DNA from: Strigops habroptila
Taxonomy: Eukaryota; Chordata; Aves; Psittaciformes; Psittacidae
Direction: 5' to 3'
Assembly: GCF_004027225.2 (NCBI RefSeq)
Contig: NC_046358.1
Coordinates: 5,360,720 to 5,424,719, forward strand
Length of the DNA: 64,000 nucleotides
Numbering within the stretch: the stretch's first letter is position 1; every line of letters starts with the position of its first letter. A program made the translations under genes and the position numbers. A model generated the notes under the pieces. That model had not been told where the DNA came from, made no database searches, and was given only the letters and a program-made list of their open reading frames with translations. Positions 9,535-21,317 of this stretch are shown here, in pieces.

Positions 9535-12500
9535 CTGGGAAAGAAACAGCAAAATTAGGAGGAGCCATAGACCAAGTCTCAGTAGGCAGCAGCGTAAAGG
9601 CTCACGAATGTTCTTTGCCCTTCCAAATCTACTACAAGGAGAACACAACAGCTGTATGAAGTCACTGACACAGCTGAGAAGACTCTTTCCCAGCACCCCA
9701 AGCAAAGTTGTCACAAAAACATCACTTTATAGATGACATGTTTTTGTTCCGCTCAGCTGCAAGGCCCAGATTCAGGTTTCAAAAACAATTTAAGCTGGCC
9801 ATGCAGCTACCCAGGTGTATATTCCTGTCCTTTCTCTCACGAGAGAACCAGCATTTCTACAGCATGTTCACAGGTACTTTGGGGACCTCATCCAGCTGAC
9901 AACTACAGTTATGAAAAATGAAAACAAAAGCTGATGAATTTTGCCATTCTTTTATCACTATCTCAGGTTCAGGCTGGATTGAAGTCACTATGTACCCACC
10001 ACCTCTGCATACTCTGCCAAGAGCTCTGCCAGCACAAGAGGTTATCAACCCAAAAGCAACCTCCCAACTCATCACTAACATTTCTCCACCACCACTCCTC
10101 TCTGCCAGCAGATCTGAGAGGGCCTTTACTATGGTACAGCTGGATTTGGACCTACTAAAGCCCTAATCAGACTGCAAGAAACTAAAATAATACAGGTAAG
10201 GGGAGGTCAAATGTACCAGAATATATATACCAGGGTAGAAGAGAGATGACTGAGGTGGGATACAATAACAGACTATGAAATGCTGAATGTTAAAGAGAAG
10301 AAAACTATTATTTTCTACTCACACAGTGACATCTAATCAAATTTAATAAGCAACAGGCTAAAAAACAAATAAGAAGCATCACTTAACACAGTGCAGTCCA
10401 ACTATGCAAACTTGCTGCCAAAGGGAGATCACAGAAGCCCAAAGTAATGGATAGGATCAAAAAGGGATGAGAGAAGCATGTGAAGGACAGTTTCAGTGTG
10501 GTTATCAGACACACACAGCTCTATGGGGCCCTGGTTCAGACAGACCTTAAACCAGTACATGCCAAAAGCTGACAAGACAGACTGGGGAACGGGTCACCTT
10601 GCTGGACATGTTTGTGAGCAACCTGCTACATACTATGGCAGCATGATCTTTGGGACTGACTCAGTTGAAGGCTCTCATGTTTTATAGGGTCTTTGTAGTT
10701 CCATATAAAGGCAATACCTGGGTATTGCCAGTAATACCTGGTAATACCAGCACTGCAGCCTATCTAGATTCCAGCCTTGCCCATGAGATTTGGAAAGCTG
10801 GCACTCATGTGCTCCCAGAGCAGGCATGGGGAAGGATTGTATCCCTAATTCCCTGTCAACAAGAACTGCTGCAGCAGTGTCCCTGCCCATGGTAGGGGGG
10901 TTGGAACTAGATGATCTTAAGGTCCTTTCCAACCCTAACTATTCTATGATTCTGACAGGAGAGAACACTTACCAAGGATTCTTTTCCTCCAAGAGATCAG
11001 GCACAACATTTACCAAGGCAATATACAGAAATCCTCCAGAAGTGAAAGGGAGGATCCAGGCTACCGTTTCCCCTGCACGAATACAGAAAGCTTTGGTTAT
11101 TACTGAGACAAAGCTATGGGAGAGAACACAGAAGGGAAAGAAGACAGACACATGGGGACAACAGCCCGCCCTCTCCCATTCCTCCAGAGGTCCCATCAGG
11201 GAGCCTCACCTGCTCCTTTTGGTGACTGAGCACATATTGCAAAGCAGGCTCCTAGAATCCCTCCCAGAGCTGTGGAAAGCTGCATCTTGGCTGCACTCCA
11301 GCGGTCAAAGCCAGCCCGAAGTAGGATTGCAAAGTCTCCAACCTGAGAAAACCAAAAGCTAACAGTTAATGAATACAAATATGAATGGCTGCCTCATCCC
11401 TGGCAGCGTTCAAGGCCAGGCTGGATGGGACTTGGAGCAACCTGGTCTAGTGGAAAGTGTCCCTGCCCGTGGCAGGGGGTTGGGCCTAGAGGATCTTTAA
11501 GGTCTCTCCCAACCCAAACCAGTCTGTTGTTCTCAGTCACAAAGGGCATCCATAAGACCAATGCTTCAAGACTCTTTGTAGTTTTCCATGATGTCAATCT
11601 CCCAGAGGATGCAGCTTCCACAGGCACAAGAAAATGTTAACCAGACCCAGCCCTCCTCTTAGTAGATGAAGCACCCCTGTAATCCCTCACGATAGCAGAA
11701 TACCAAACCCTCTCACCTCATGTGGGATTTCGTGCAGGAGAATGGCCATTGTGGTTAAGAACCCAACCTGTAGCAGAGGAGAGAAGGTGATTAGCAAACA
11801 GTCTCCCAGCTCTGAGAGATGAGGCTTCCATTAGCATGACAAGGCCCCTTTCTCCAAGTTCAACCAGAGGGTAGACAAGCTAACCCTTCCCCTAATATCA
11901 GAGCAAATGACCAACATGACCCAAATCTGAAGAAGTTCTCCATCAGAGGGTCAGGACAGGGTTGCTTTTTATTTTAGTCCCCATTTCTCAGAAAATTTCC
12001 CTCCATTTCTCCAGAAAACAGGAGAAAACTCCATGCATCTTTGGGTTTTTTGCATCTTGTATCACACTTGAGAACAGTCCTCTCCAGTTAGCACACAACT
12101 GGTGACAGAAAACCTTACCTTTCTGCTAACCAGGAAGCTGGCTGCTACTGCCAGGCCGTGTGTAAAGTTATCAATGGTGTTGGCCAGCAGATTGAGGTAT
12201 CCACTAATCTGCAAAGAGAAGGAAGAGCCCCCGATAAAGGAAGAGACATAACAAGATAAAAGAAAACACATGGCTTAGACACAAGTTATATGGAGGTACG
12301 ATCACCTGGGAAACGTCAGGGCATGGCTCTTCTGGTGAAGACAAACTATGTCAGTGCTCAAGTACAAATTCAATATTATGTTCAGTTCTAGAGTAAACTA
12401 AGTTTTAGGGTAGGCAAGTGTTGTCTGAGATGAGGATAATCATCTTAAGCACATGACAGAGCCTTAGAAACAGAAAAAGGAAAACGAGGAAAGCCAAAAT

Positions 12501-15500
12501 GCAAGAATATATCTGATTCCAAGCTGAAAACATTTTAGGTAACACTGACTAATTTACACAGGTGACTGGCTTCAGATATGACCTGACCTTGTTTTCTAGT
12601 CACGTACTTTAATATGCAGCTGTTAAATATCTCCTCTTAAAAAGCTGGCAAGAACAATTCAACAGAACAAATGTTGCTGAAATTGCTTTTTATAACTAAA
12701 CAAATCTTCAAACATCGTACTAAAAAAGCTTGTGCTTGTGGGTTTGCTTTACCCTTAACAAAGAATAAAAAGAGAAGATAGTGATGACAGTCACCGAAAA
12801 AACACCTACTAGAGGGCTGGACAGCATGTTTATGTATTTGCATATAAATACATTTTTTAAATTATAAGCATAAAGCAGTTGCCCTCCTCACAAGTCCATT
12901 CCCATGTTAGACTTCCCTATCATGCTATGGTCATCTCCACACAAATTCTGAGTGTTTGACCTGAAGTGATTTATGAGGAAACCACCACAGCTCTCCTGCT
13001 CACAGGTTTCTGGGCTTTTTTTCCCCTCAGGTTTAACAAAAACTACTTTGTGTGGGTCCTGAGACACTGCAGTTTGAATTATTATCAAACCAGGTGTTGG
13101 CCAATACACCAGGCTCTCTCTGGACTGCAAGAACTAAGCTGGCATATATTAACTGCAGATATATGGCAGCATCCAGTGAGTGGAGAGACTGTCTAGAAAC
13201 TGTGTGTTATTGACCTCTTATTTCACCATAGCATCAGATGCCAAAGTTCAGCTGGAAAAACAACACAAGTGCTGATGGGTTTCATGAGCCCTTTCTGGTC
13301 TTCTGCTCTTCCCTGTCTCTATCACTCTCTGCTTGGGGCATCTTTTCTTCCTGCCATATGGGGCTTTCTGTCAAGTCTTTCTCTCCAAAGCACCACTTTT
13401 CTGCAGGGCACTTCTACTGCACAATCTCAGGACATCTTTATAAGCTGTAAACTTTTAAGAAGTGCATTGATGACTAAGGAGGAAAATAAAGAATTAAGCA
13501 AAGCCTTACTACAGATCACGTTAAGTGAATAATCTAAGCAACATCTCCACAATGGATGCAGAAGTTCCCTGCATGCTTTGGTAAGAAAGGGAACACAAAG
13601 AGATGCATGCAGGCAGACCCATAAACACACCAGTTTTACTTCTCCCTCCTCATTTTTAGTCAAATATGACTGTCTAATAGTTCTGCTTTTCATGTTGCGA
13701 ATTATGTGATTGCTTTTTCCCCACAAGCGAGTAATAATTATTCACAGAAGTTTTACACAAAAATGCTTTCCCATACCACTGTAGAGGGAAAAAATAGACC
13801 TCATGATTAAAACATTATGACTTTTTCTTGTCAGTGGCTTGGGCAAAAGCTGTCACTGAAAGAAGCAAAGCCTTGGAGTGCTCAGAAATAAATTGGGTTG
13901 ATGTGACAGTTATGAGTCTCTGACATTTACATTCTGTGAATCCCTAATAGGATGTTCTCATTGCTCATAAAGAGCACAGCCAGATGAAGTGTTTATGTTC
14001 AGGCTTCAGAATTAATGTCACTGTGCAATAAAACATACTTCTACAAATCAGCAAGGACCTCATGTGCCATAGGAAAAAAAGAAAGTACAAGCAATGCAGA
14101 AGTACTCTACAATATTTTTACTTGCTAAGGGAATGAAGGCTGCAATGCAGGGCAGAACTGATCTATGTTTGGGTGCAAAGGAAGCCTCCCACCTGCAGTT
14201 TTCAAGCTAGGACAAATTATTACAGCAGCAGCTAAAGAGAAGATCTAATATAAATGGACAAAAGGTGACCGATAGCTTACCGGTCATTAAGCCCTGAAGG
14301 GTGACGTTTTTTGTTTAAATAGTATATTTCCCTTTTTGTTTTCTGAAAACAAAAAAGGGGGTTATTGAGTGAATAGTAGAACCTAAGAAGTCTGGCTTGC
14401 CATGGTTTGCTATCTTTTCTTTGTAGGCACCTACCTTGCTCACTTCCAGGAATGCTGTTTCCCCGTATGTACCTTCCCCACCTTGCACTGGATGACAGCC
14501 ACTTCCCCACACCATAGGGGCAGTGAGACCTACCTGCTGCTCTGCCAAGCAGGGGGACCTACCAAGCAGCATCTGAGTTCTGACACAGTTTGTCAACAGG
14601 GCATTAGTTTGCATTCCTCCTCTACTGCCATGCTGATTTTTATGGAACTTGCAGGAATTTGATTACCCTCAAGACTTCTCTCCTCTCTTGAACTCGAGCA
14701 AAATTAATTATGGGTTCAAAAGTTATTGAAAATGAAGGGCAGAACAGATGGACAGACAGATGGAATGACTGCTTATGTTGTTGCCTAAGGAAACAGGCTA
14801 ACAACGGAGGAAGATCTCGGTAGTTTTGGTAATTTCCACCCTGCCAGAAAGCCTATTAAAATATTGAGATGATATGCTCTGAAAGTAGAAAGTTAAAGCT
14901 ACATGTTAACTCATTAGTTTCTGTTTCATGCATATTGACAACAGTCGATAGACTGAGAAGGGCTCTCCATGGTTGTCTAGACCTTCTACATAACACAACT
15001 GAAAGAATTTTACTCAATTTATGCACAAAGCCCGTTGTTTCTTAAGCTATAATGTATTTTGTAGAAAGCAGCTTAAATCGTAGCTTAAAGCCCACAAGTG
15101 ACAAAGAATCTACCATGTCTCTAGGGTAAGTTGGTCCACTGGCAAGTTACCCTCAGTTACAGAGTTGCCTTTGATTTCTAGTCTGCTACTGTTTGGTATA
15201 GCTTTAACTATTGAAATTTAGCCATGCCTCTTACATGGGTGTTAGTATCCGTTAAGTCAGCCCTGATCTGTTACATTTACAGAGCTAAAGACTAAAGAAA
15301 GCCACTTCTTATCAAATACAGCAAACCTAAAGTAATTATTTCAGCTCCTTCCTGAATCCTTTACAAACAAGCAGTGGTATTTTGGATATTGTGAATAACA
15401 CTATTGGAAAAAGTCAGATAGCTGTTTCATTACTGCTATACAGAAAGAAGAGCACTTGCCTCTTCTCTTACATACTATTTCCTACTCATCCATCCTCCTG

Positions 15501-18500
15501 ACTGTAGCATCATAATGGAAGAATGTGTTCAAACAATTTCCTACTGTGATTCTCATACCTTTTTCCAAGGCATTGACTTCCCAGAAACTGTCCCGATCTT
15601 GTAAATACGATCTGCATTCTTTCTAATCTATTCCTTAATATTTGCATGGATCAAAGCATGCTAAAAATTCAGCTCTTCTGATGAAGTTACTCTGTTTAGC
15701 CAATACCACTGACCTCGTGCAGCCACAATGTGCCATTTAAGTAATGTAGTATCTGCAAATGTGAAGATATACTGGTTTTATAAACAATCACTTAGAAAAA
15801 TCAGAAATCGTGAGGGCTGCATTAATCCAGTCCTTGTTGATAATACAGAATAACTGGTTTTTAATAGAGCTAATATTAGCAAAGTTGATTTAATGCAGTA
15901 CTAGTTTTATTAGAATGTGGGAGAAAGTTATGTTTTATATTCATTTCTCAGCATCATTACCTTCATCAAACAATCTTACGACTGAATAAAAGGCAGGGAA
16001 AAAAGTTTGGTTGACAAGAATTTATCTTCCATAAAATCATATCAATTAACATTAATTTCATTATTATTTTTTTGAATTAGGAGCAAGCCCTGAGCAATTG
16101 TGTCGCCCATCAGTGTTTCATTTCTGCTTGAAATCAGTGGTAAACTAATCATCCTCTAAGTCTCTGGTTCTTCATATAAACCTTTCTAAAGTAATGGCAG
16201 TGTTTCGTAACCCAGTAATACTGTTTTTTTCTTCACTATCACTTCTGGAAACATCAATGCAGCACCCTGCAGTTTGTGCAGTGTCTGTATAGGTTATACG
16301 AATGTGACAGACATCAAAAATGCCCAGTGACCTCAGTGTATCTTCCACTTACTTGTGTAGTAAGAGCTACGAAATTACAGCAAAACAGATCTAAAATAGA
16401 AAGACTGAAGAGCCTCTGACTGACCACGTATCTAGGTTTGGGCTAGCTCATGCAACCGCACTTTCTGTTCTTAGTTACTATCCTCCAATCCTGCACATTT
16501 TTATGGGCTTTCCAACTCAAATTATAGGTCCTCCTTCACCAAAGCGGTCCTTCACTCTCTTACGTGTAATGTTCACCCAGACAAAGGTTTCCACAGTACA
16601 AAGATAGTACCATAAAACTGAAAGCAAAGCCAAGCTAAAGGTTAGCCACTTCCCAGTGGCACAGTACTCCTTTTCCCTCCTCCACCTGCTAAGCTGATTC
16701 AAGAAGTTAGGAGAGAAATAAACCTAGGGAGGGGAAAGGAAAAAGGAAGAAAAAGCAGCAGCACTAATTCTTTGCCTATGAAGCTCCCTGAATAGGCTCA
16801 CTGTGGGGTCAGATGACATCCAGTGCAAAGGAATTGATAAAGGTTTGGAGGCAGAAGTGGATAAGAAGCCCCTTCTGGCAACAGATAAACTGCTGATCTG
16901 AGAAACTGAACTTCTTACAGTGGATAGCTTCAACTGTCAAAATGCTTCCAAAAGGTGCCTTAAAAGGAAAGGTGCAGCTCACAATTGGTACAATGGAGGC
17001 ACTAGAGAACAGAGAAATCAGGGCACAAAAATTTAAGCAAATAAAGATATAATGACTGTAAGATGTAGAGTAGCAAAATGTGAAAGTACTGTACTTTGGT
17101 CTCAGGATTCAGCCAAAACACACGTCATCAGACATATGCCTTCACAAGAGTGATTTGCCTCTTTGGCATAAGCTGCAGTGCAGATTTCTCGTAAGTCCTC
17201 CATTTCCTCCCTGCTATGACCCACACAGACACTTTGACAGAGCAAATTAAGCACAAGTCACTCAAGCACTGAATTCCCCACTCAGGCACAGTTCTTTCCA
17301 CAGACAACTCCTGAATTTTAAAATAGGTGCCCCAATAACATAAGATGTGGAGGTGAGTTTGTGAGTCTCTTACCTTGATTCTGTTGTCAGTTGGACAGGA
17401 CTGGCGAGAAGAGCCATTACACTGAGCTGAATCTGTTCCTGCTCTTTGGGATTGGCCTGTCACTTTTGGCAGTGCGTAGCCACTTCCATTTGGAATCTTT
17501 CCAGCTGGTGCTTTGGAATCACAGACCTAAATTAGGGGAGAACAACTTGTCACTCCCTTTTTGTCAGTGATGAATAAGCATGAATCAGGATCAGAAATCC
17601 AATTTTCACCCTTAATCCTTTTGTCCTTCCAATGCAAATCAGCAGCTTTGGCACCCTAATTTAATAACAACTGCCAGAAATGAGACAGATTTCAGAGAGC
17701 AATGTGACATCTGCACTGTGAGACAAGAACAAAGACTTCCCAATCACCCAGAGAAGGAAAGTAGAAAGAGAGGAGGAATTGGAATCATGCTGCCTTGGCA
17801 TAAGCCAGGTTCCTCTGGAAAGACAAGGGACTGAGCCTGCCACTTCTGCTGGCAGCTGCTGCCCAGAGAAATACACCTCCACCTGGGCAGGGGACGGGGC
17901 AAAAAGAGTTTTGCTCTCCCCGGTGCATCAAATAACTAAGTCAAGAGAATCACTCTATAGCTGGGATTTGTCAGCTTCCAAACAAAATGTTCACCTCAGT
18001 CTTCAGTCTCTCTGTAAATGAAAAGATCAAGTTCCTTTCAGACTTTAAAGTCTCATGTCAAGCCAAAGTAACATGTAATTGCTCTTATGCAGTGCCTGAC
18101 CTGCAGTTTCATCTCTCAAAAGTCATGGCACAGCAAGGACTGAACAGTCTGTAGGAGCTGCTGTTAGGAGTTGTGCGGATGTCTGAAGACTAGCTGTTGT
18201 CTCCTGATACCTCTGCCTACATTGCCCCTTTGCAGCTGGGTGACTTTCCTCTGAACCATTACTTGCTATTACCTGGCCAACCTTAAACCTGTTTTACACA
18301 GAAATTTGCCCAAACAAATGGCCTGGTCCAGGCCATACCAAAGAAGAGGAGCAGTGAGGAACACCTTCCAGAGAAGACTGGTCTTCGTCCCAGCTGAGGA
18401 CCCAGAAGGCAAATAAGTCACGATGGCTCAGTGGAACATGCATCAGCAAGCTGTCATCCTTCAAAGCTTGCTTGAGCAACAGTCTCATCTGCAGAGTGCT

Positions 18501-21285
18501 CCAGCTCCCAGTCCCCATAAAAGGGTAGCTCTCTTTTACACATACCACATCAAGAACAAAGCCCGGAGGTGAGAAATCTCAGCTAAAACCACAAAACCAA
18601 AGCCCAGAGATGAAACACCTTCTTCTAAAGCCCAGTGTCAAAGAAGTGGCAAAAAGCTCCCGAAGGGCATTGACAAGCTGCTCACAGTTCCAGGATCATT
18701 TGCTGCGCCTGTCAGATAGGGCAGATGAGGTGTTTAGTACAGTGCTCTAAACAGAGCAGCACTCCCTCCCCTCCGGCTGAAAACTTACCACGCCAGGGCA
18801 CTCCTTCTCTTCTTCCTCTAGGAAGATCTTCTCTAGCACCAGGAAGGTCAGGAAACCAATGATCACCCAGAGACCCAGTAGCTTCTGCTGCTGAAAGCTC
18901 TGCCCTTCTCCTGAGGGACAAGAGAGAAACCTTCATGACACTAGCAAGTGCACAGCATCTCCCACGTGTGAACCTACCCTGCCCCAGACAGTTTAACCAG
19001 CAGTTCCAAGACATAAATGACAATGGAAAGACCTCTTGTGAGGAATAAAGAATAAACATATCTCAAAGCAAATTAGTTTAACTTGCTCATTCTTGACCTA
19101 ATAGATATCCTCATCTTGGAAACTCAGAGTAAGAGCCCCCTTTTGCTCCACTAGTGCAATCCAGAGTATTTCCCGACAACACTGGGAATTTCAGTGAGCT
19201 CCAGAGGCAAGTGAAGGTTACATCAACAAAAATCCTGCAGCTGCATCTACTGAGCAGCAAGTCCTGACATGAAATCTGCCATTAGTGGAGCTACAGACCC
19301 ACCTTCCCCTTTCTGACACACCTGAGCAAGTTATGAAGCCCAAAGCTATAAACTTCCTTTTCAATTAGAGCCAAGCTTGTGAGATAATCACCCATTCAGG
19401 CTGGCTGCAGACTTGGAGACCAAACTGCAGTGGAAGAACAGAATGACTCTGTAATGGGGCTTACATGGGTCAACGAAACCTTTATGCTTTGGGACAGGCT
19501 GGCAGAAGCAAACAAGCTAGAGCAGGAAAACAGAGTAATTTGGGAACCACTGTAGAAAGGGGGGAAAAGCACAGCAAGTTCTGCTCGCAGTGCTAGAGCC
19601 GAGGAAGAAAAAGACCAATGGCCGAGCAGATCTGAAATCCCAGGACACAAGGGCAAGGAAGTCTGGGAAACCCAGGGCATCCTTTTCCCCCTTTCTCACA
19701 TTCTCAGAGGGGAAATGATTTCTTGTTTTCTCAACAGGTGAGATGCAGCAGCACTTGCCTTCTATGCCATCAGTTTGCTGAAGCAGACAGATACAATCAT
19801 TACAGGTTTCAACAACCTTATCTGATGGGTGAAGGAGATACACGGGTACCACAAGCTCTGTCCCAACCCAAACAGTGTTTAGTTTGCTGGCAAACACAGG
19901 TTTCTATCACCTGCATTTCCTTTCTTCTGCATTTCCATTCCTTTCTACCATGTTAGTCATGGCTCTGTAGACAATTTTCCATGACTTCTCCTTGAGCAAA
20001 GATTGAGAGGGCAACACATCTGGGCTTCCATAGATGGAAGTATCCAGTGGAGGGGTCCCAGTTAGTCCCAATAAAGAGGCTCTTGAAGCAACACTGTTAT
20101 AGGGACAGATTTATAGACAAGATGGACCTGATGGGGCAGAACCCCTCCCTGAGATGGAGCACATGTTCATGTACCAGACCACTCACACATTTATAACTTC
20201 CCATCAGGTTAAAGAAGCACCCCCTTTCCTTACAGAAAGGACAAAGGAAAATCAACAGAGATTTACAGGTGTCCAAGATAGGAAAAGTTGGTAGACAAGA
20301 AATCCATTGCAAGTTACTAAACATAAAGAAACTGTGGCCAACTCAGGAAGCCTCCAATCTCAGAATCTTTGGAAGACTGAACAGTACAAAGAGGAAGTAT
20401 TACATGTGTTTTCAAGATGGAATGTAGCAGTAGGCACAGCATAGACTGCTTCTAGGCACATAAAGCTTTCATACCTGACGTTGCACTGCATGTGTAGGCC
20501 CAGGCTTCGGGAAGCAGGTGCAGAAACACATTCCCCAGTAGCCCACCAATTGCAAAACTCAGCAACTGCTTCAAACGGTGTGATCCAGCTAAAAAAAAAA
20601 CCCACACCAAACACTGATCACAACTCAGCTGGGAACCAAAACATCTCCAGCTGAGATTTTGCACAAAGAGACCTAAATTGGAAGCATCTGCAAAGCAAGC
20701 TTTCAAAGGAGAGAGCATAGAACAAATAGCTGGAGTCCCTGCACTGGTTGGCTGGACAGCAGTGAGTGGGAGGTTCTGGACCACGCAGGGTGCAAAACAA
20801 ACAATACCCTTTGTACAAGCTCCATCCAGGGCTTGCATTTGTCCAAGGACTCCCCATCACATTTGCAGGTTTTGCAGGTATAGACTAAAGCATCAGAAAT
20901 GGACTGTCTCTTTTACAGGACAGTATTTCTGTGACAAGGTGCTGTTCATCACTGTGCCACTCAGTAACAACCCAGAACTTCTGGCTTCAGAAAGACTAAG
21001 GCAGGTAGCAGGCTTACCTTCTGACCGCAGAGCAGCTCCTGTCTCAAACGGGATCACCAGCAAGGGGAAGACCCCACTGAGCCCCACCATGAATGAACCG
21101 ATGAGGGAACAGATCCAGGCATCCAGCCGCTCGCTGCTGAAAAGGTTTCCCAAGGATTGTGTCTCCTTCTCGCACAGAGGACCAGAACTAGCAGCAACAT
21201 GACCCGTCTGGAGCTGCTGAGCTTCACAGGCCACAATCAGAAACAAGGAGAGCGTCCCATCAAGCAGAAGCTTTTGCTTTGTCAT
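9459..21285 (-). CDS. SLC39A13: SLC39A13 / ZIP13 zinc transporter, complete split coding sequence
   Basis: Nine coding exons on the minus strand: 21285-21018, 20588-20475, 18910-18789, 17526-17374, 12208-12119, 11767-11717, 11342-11210, 11072-10973 and 9534-9459. All junctions are GT-AG and they join in phase (1107 bases with stop) into 368 residues, against 371 in human. ZIP13 is a LIV-1-subfamily zinc transporter of the Golgi/early secretory pathway; human loss causes a spondylodysplastic Ehlers-Danlos syndrome. Visible landmarks are an N-terminal signal-like segment (about 5-20), [11 protein letters not shown] in TM1 (66-76), HLLPEAWAY (113-121), a variable intracellular loop (about 159-219), [12 protein letters not shown] in TM4 (229-240), the metal-binding HEIPHEVGDF in TM5 (261-270), and [13 protein letters not shown] near the C terminus. 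An in-frame TGA five codons before the ATG supports the start. The loop before TM6 is several residues shorter than in human. Confidence 0.97.
10710..10729. repeat. Short inverted repeat in SLC39A13 intron
   Basis: The 20 bases read GGCAATACC-TG-GGTATTGCC, two perfect 9-base arms around a 2-base centre. Related AATACC units recur just downstream to about 10750, so it probably arose by local duplication. It lies in the intron before the last SLC39A13 exon. No function is implied. Confidence 0.7.
10877..10953 (+). mobile_element. CR1 LINE tail beside an SLC39A13 splice donor
   Basis: Sense CR1 end with CCCTGCCCATGG, GGTTGGAACTAGATGATCTT, AAGGTCCTTTCCAACCC and ATTCTATGATTCT. It is antisense to SLC39A13 and ends about 18 bases from the GT donor at 10972-10971. 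It is nearly identical to 6370-6447. Confidence 0.92.
10973..11072 (-). CDS. SLC39A13: SLC39A13 coding exon 8
   Basis: Acceptor CGTGCAG and donor GTAAGTG flank 100 bases. The frame encodes [20 protein letters not shown] then [12 protein letters not shown], closely matching the human TM6-TM7 stretch ([20 protein letters not shown]). The Trp codon TGG is split across the following junction. The exon starts with two bases that complete Gly311. Confidence 0.96.
11210..11342 (-). CDS. SLC39A13: SLC39A13 coding exon 7
   Basis: After the acceptor TTCTCAG, the exon encodes [20 protein letters not shown] and continues through [19 protein letters not shown] to SPKGA, ending in phase 1 at a GTGAGG donor. 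VGDF completes the HEIPHEVGDF zinc-site motif begun in the exon before. After PKG the bird reads AGETVAW, where the human protein has a loop about seven residues longer. Confidence 0.97.
11396..11534 (+). repeat. CR1 LINE 3' fragment in SLC39A13 intron
   Basis: Sense CR1: TCCCTGGCAGCGTTCAAGGC, GGAGCAACCTGGTCTAGTGG, GTGTCCCTGCCCGTGGCAGG, GGATCTTTAAGGTCTC and a decayed CCAACCCAAACC tail. It fills over a third of the 374-base intron between coding exons 6 and 7 and is antisense to the gene. Confidence 0.93.
11717..11767 (-). CDS. SLC39A13: SLC39A13 coding exon 6 (51 bases, zinc-site motif)
   Basis: Seventeen codons, [17 protein letters not shown], lie between acceptor CTACAG and donor GTGAGAG. 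The two His and two Glu of HEIPHE are the metal-binding residues of LIV-1 zinc transporters. The exon is in phase 0 on both sides and is one of the most conserved parts of the family. Confidence 0.97.
12119..12208 (-). CDS. SLC39A13: SLC39A13 coding exon 5 (TM4)
   Basis: Thirty codons, [20 protein letters not shown] then [10 protein letters not shown], lie between acceptor TTTGCAG and donor [15 protein letters not shown] is the TM4 metal-coordination motif. The match to human ZIP13 is nearly residue for residue ([18 protein letters not shown]). Phase is 0 on both sides. Confidence 0.97.
12209..17373 (-). other. SLC39A13: SLC39A13 intron 5 (5.2 kb)
   Basis: This is the second-longest intron of the gene after the inferred first intron. 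It is AT-rich and I find no clear CR1 tail, tandem array, RNA gene or recognisable exon inside it. Scattered ORFs of 60-100 codons on both strands are unrecognised and within chance expectation. Confidence 0.6.
17374..17526 (-). CDS. SLC39A13: SLC39A13 coding exon 4 (variable loop)
   Basis: Fifty-one codons between acceptor TTTAG and donor GTAAGA, phase 0 on both sides. The product is hydrophilic, rich in Ser, Gly, Asn and Gln with three Cys ([10 protein letters not shown] near the start, [15 protein letters not shown] at the end). It corresponds to the poorly conserved cytosolic loop between TM3 and TM4, where human ZIP13 has an Ala- and Gly-rich sequence. The call rests on position, phase and the joined reading frame more than on similarity. 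Confidence 0.88.
18789..18910 (-). CDS. SLC39A13: SLC39A13 coding exon 3 (TM3)
   Basis: Acceptor CCCTCAG and donor GTAAGT bracket 122 bases encoding [20 protein letters not shown] then [19 protein letters not shown]. Human ZIP13 reads EGQSLQQQQQLGLWVIAGILTFLALEKMF. The human disease deletion of Phe-Leu-Ala falls here; this bird has Phe-Leu-Val at the same place. An acidic run of four Glu starts the cytosolic loop. Confidence 0.96.
20475..20588 (-). CDS. SLC39A13: SLC39A13 coding exon 2 (TM2)
   Basis: A poly-T/AG acceptor and a GTATGA donor bracket 114 bases. They encode [20 protein letters not shown] then [19 protein letters not shown], almost identical to human ZIP13. HLLPEAW is a LIV-1-family motif at the end of TM2. 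The exon is in phase 1 on both sides. Confidence 0.97.
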
Positions 21286-21317
21286 CGCTGAGAGGTCTCA
21301 GCCGGGTTGGCCAATCT
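21018..21317 (-). CDS. SLC39A13: SLC39A13 first coding exon (start codon, TM1)
   Basis: The acceptor CTCTTTCCAG ends at 21318. Thirty-two bases of 5'UTR carry a TGA in frame five codons before the ATG at 21285, which fixes the start. The 89 codons encode a short signal-like segment ([11 protein letters not shown]), a diverged luminal stretch, then [20 protein letters not shown] and [20 protein letters not shown]. The second part matches human ZIP13 closely. The Gly residues of TM1 are intact, including the one whose change to Asp causes human disease. Donor GTAAGCC leaves phase 1. Confidence 0.96.

Noticed and set aside
10790..11362. 190-codon plus-strand ORF
   Set aside because: It runs antisense through two SLC39A13 exons and a CR1 tail; the opposite strand encodes the conserved transporter.
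17661..17882. Open frame near SLC39A13 coding exon 4, considered as an extra exon
   Set aside because: The nine exons already join in phase to a full-length ZIP13, and this frame has no similarity to the family.
20678..21202. 174-codon plus-strand ORF
   Set aside because: It is antisense to the first coding exon of SLC39A13 and has no recognisable protein features.
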